Assembly: GCA_013114715.1 (NCBI GenBank)
Contig: QCWB01000003.1
Location: 1-45,514, forward strand
Origin: Nitrososphaera sp.
GTDB lineage: Archaea > Thermoproteota > Nitrososphaeria > Nitrososphaerales > Nitrososphaeraceae
Direction: 5' to 3'
DNA: 45,514 nt
Position numbers and translations under genes: made by a program. The notes under the pieces were generated by a model that saw nothing but the letters and a program-made list of their open reading frames with translations, did no database searches and was not told the DNA's origin. Shown here in pieces: positions 45,499-45,514 of the stretch (position 1 is the first letter of the stretch; the number at the start of each line of letters is the position of its first letter).

Positions 45499-45514
45499 GC
45501 GAGCGAGACGAACT
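45074..45514. repeat. Right copy of imperfect terminal direct repeat
   Basis: This stretch matches 1-441 with 14 substitutions and no gaps and runs to the last base of the contig, 13 bases into the mini-ORF that is complete at 422-475. It shows that the sequence after 45514 is the sequence after 441, so the genome closes on itself. Confidence 0.9.

Noticed and set aside
1-45514. Integrase, transposase or tRNA genes
   Set aside because: None was recognised by eye in either strand; a covariance-model scan for tRNAs was not possible, so absence of tRNAs is only probable.

Overview
The window looks like a nearly complete genome of a lytic, podovirus-like tailed phage of about 45 kb. The evidence is a HK97-fold capsid protein of the DUF5309 type, a P22-like portal, small and large terminase, three large ejection-type virion proteins, a T7-type amidase, a tail-nozzle-like protein, and a DNA polymerase of family A, with no integrase and no repressor-integrase module. 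A T7-like RNA polymerase was not seen, so host RNA polymerase is probably used; one near-perfect sigma70 promoter (1366-1394) agrees with that. The lysis genes (amidase, a membrane-anchored coiled-coil protein, a 3TM-type holin candidate) and the sigma70/Shine-Dalgarno signals suggest a Gram-negative host, but the genus cannot be told. The first 441 bases and the last 441 bases are the same stretch with 14 substitutions and no gaps, so the contig probably closes to a circle (terminally redundant or permuted genome) with its two ends taken from different strain variants.

Layout. (a) 508-11038, rightward: small early genes, then recombination and replication genes: a Fe-S PD-(D/E)XK nuclease, a Sak4-like ATPase, a putative ssDNA-binding protein, a ParB-like/DNA methyltransferase fusion, a uracil-DNA-glycosylase/DNA polymerase A fusion, a DUF3987-like helicase candidate and a small HTH protein. 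(b) 38491-11039, leftward: holin candidate, a 1,000-residue capsule-depolymerase-like fibre protein, fibre/decoration proteins, terminase, portal, scaffold, capsid, adaptor, collar fibre, lysis pair, nozzle, and the ejection proteins, the last of 1868 residues with a HEFGH zinc-protease motif. The early and late units collide tail to tail at 11038/11039 with no spacer. (c) 38492-42974, mostly rightward: small unknown genes, a 540-base non-coding region full of inverted repeats, and coding sequence packed with perfect hairpins. (d) 42971-45514 continuing into 1-475: a compact rightward block of small genes of GC-rich, different codon style, ending in a DHH-family phosphoesterase; it looks like an acquired module.

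Three things stand out. First, consecutive perfect hairpins (stems 6-12 bp, short loops, several GNRA-type) lie inside protein-coding sequence at 38.9-39.7 kb, 40.35-40.9 kb and 41.8-42.2 kb; every stem has a different sequence, so it is structure, not sequence, that is repeated. Second, a 16-bp palindrome (NTTACYAYRTRGTAAN) with a conserved AAATRT arm occurs five times, each time at a transcription-unit boundary, three times directly before a Shine-Dalgarno sequence; it looks like a phage-wide operator or start-associated element. Third, there are candidate overlapping genes in alternate frames (29366-29530, 41572-41667 and the zinc-ribbon pair 4059-4555), two of which encode small membrane-type peptides.
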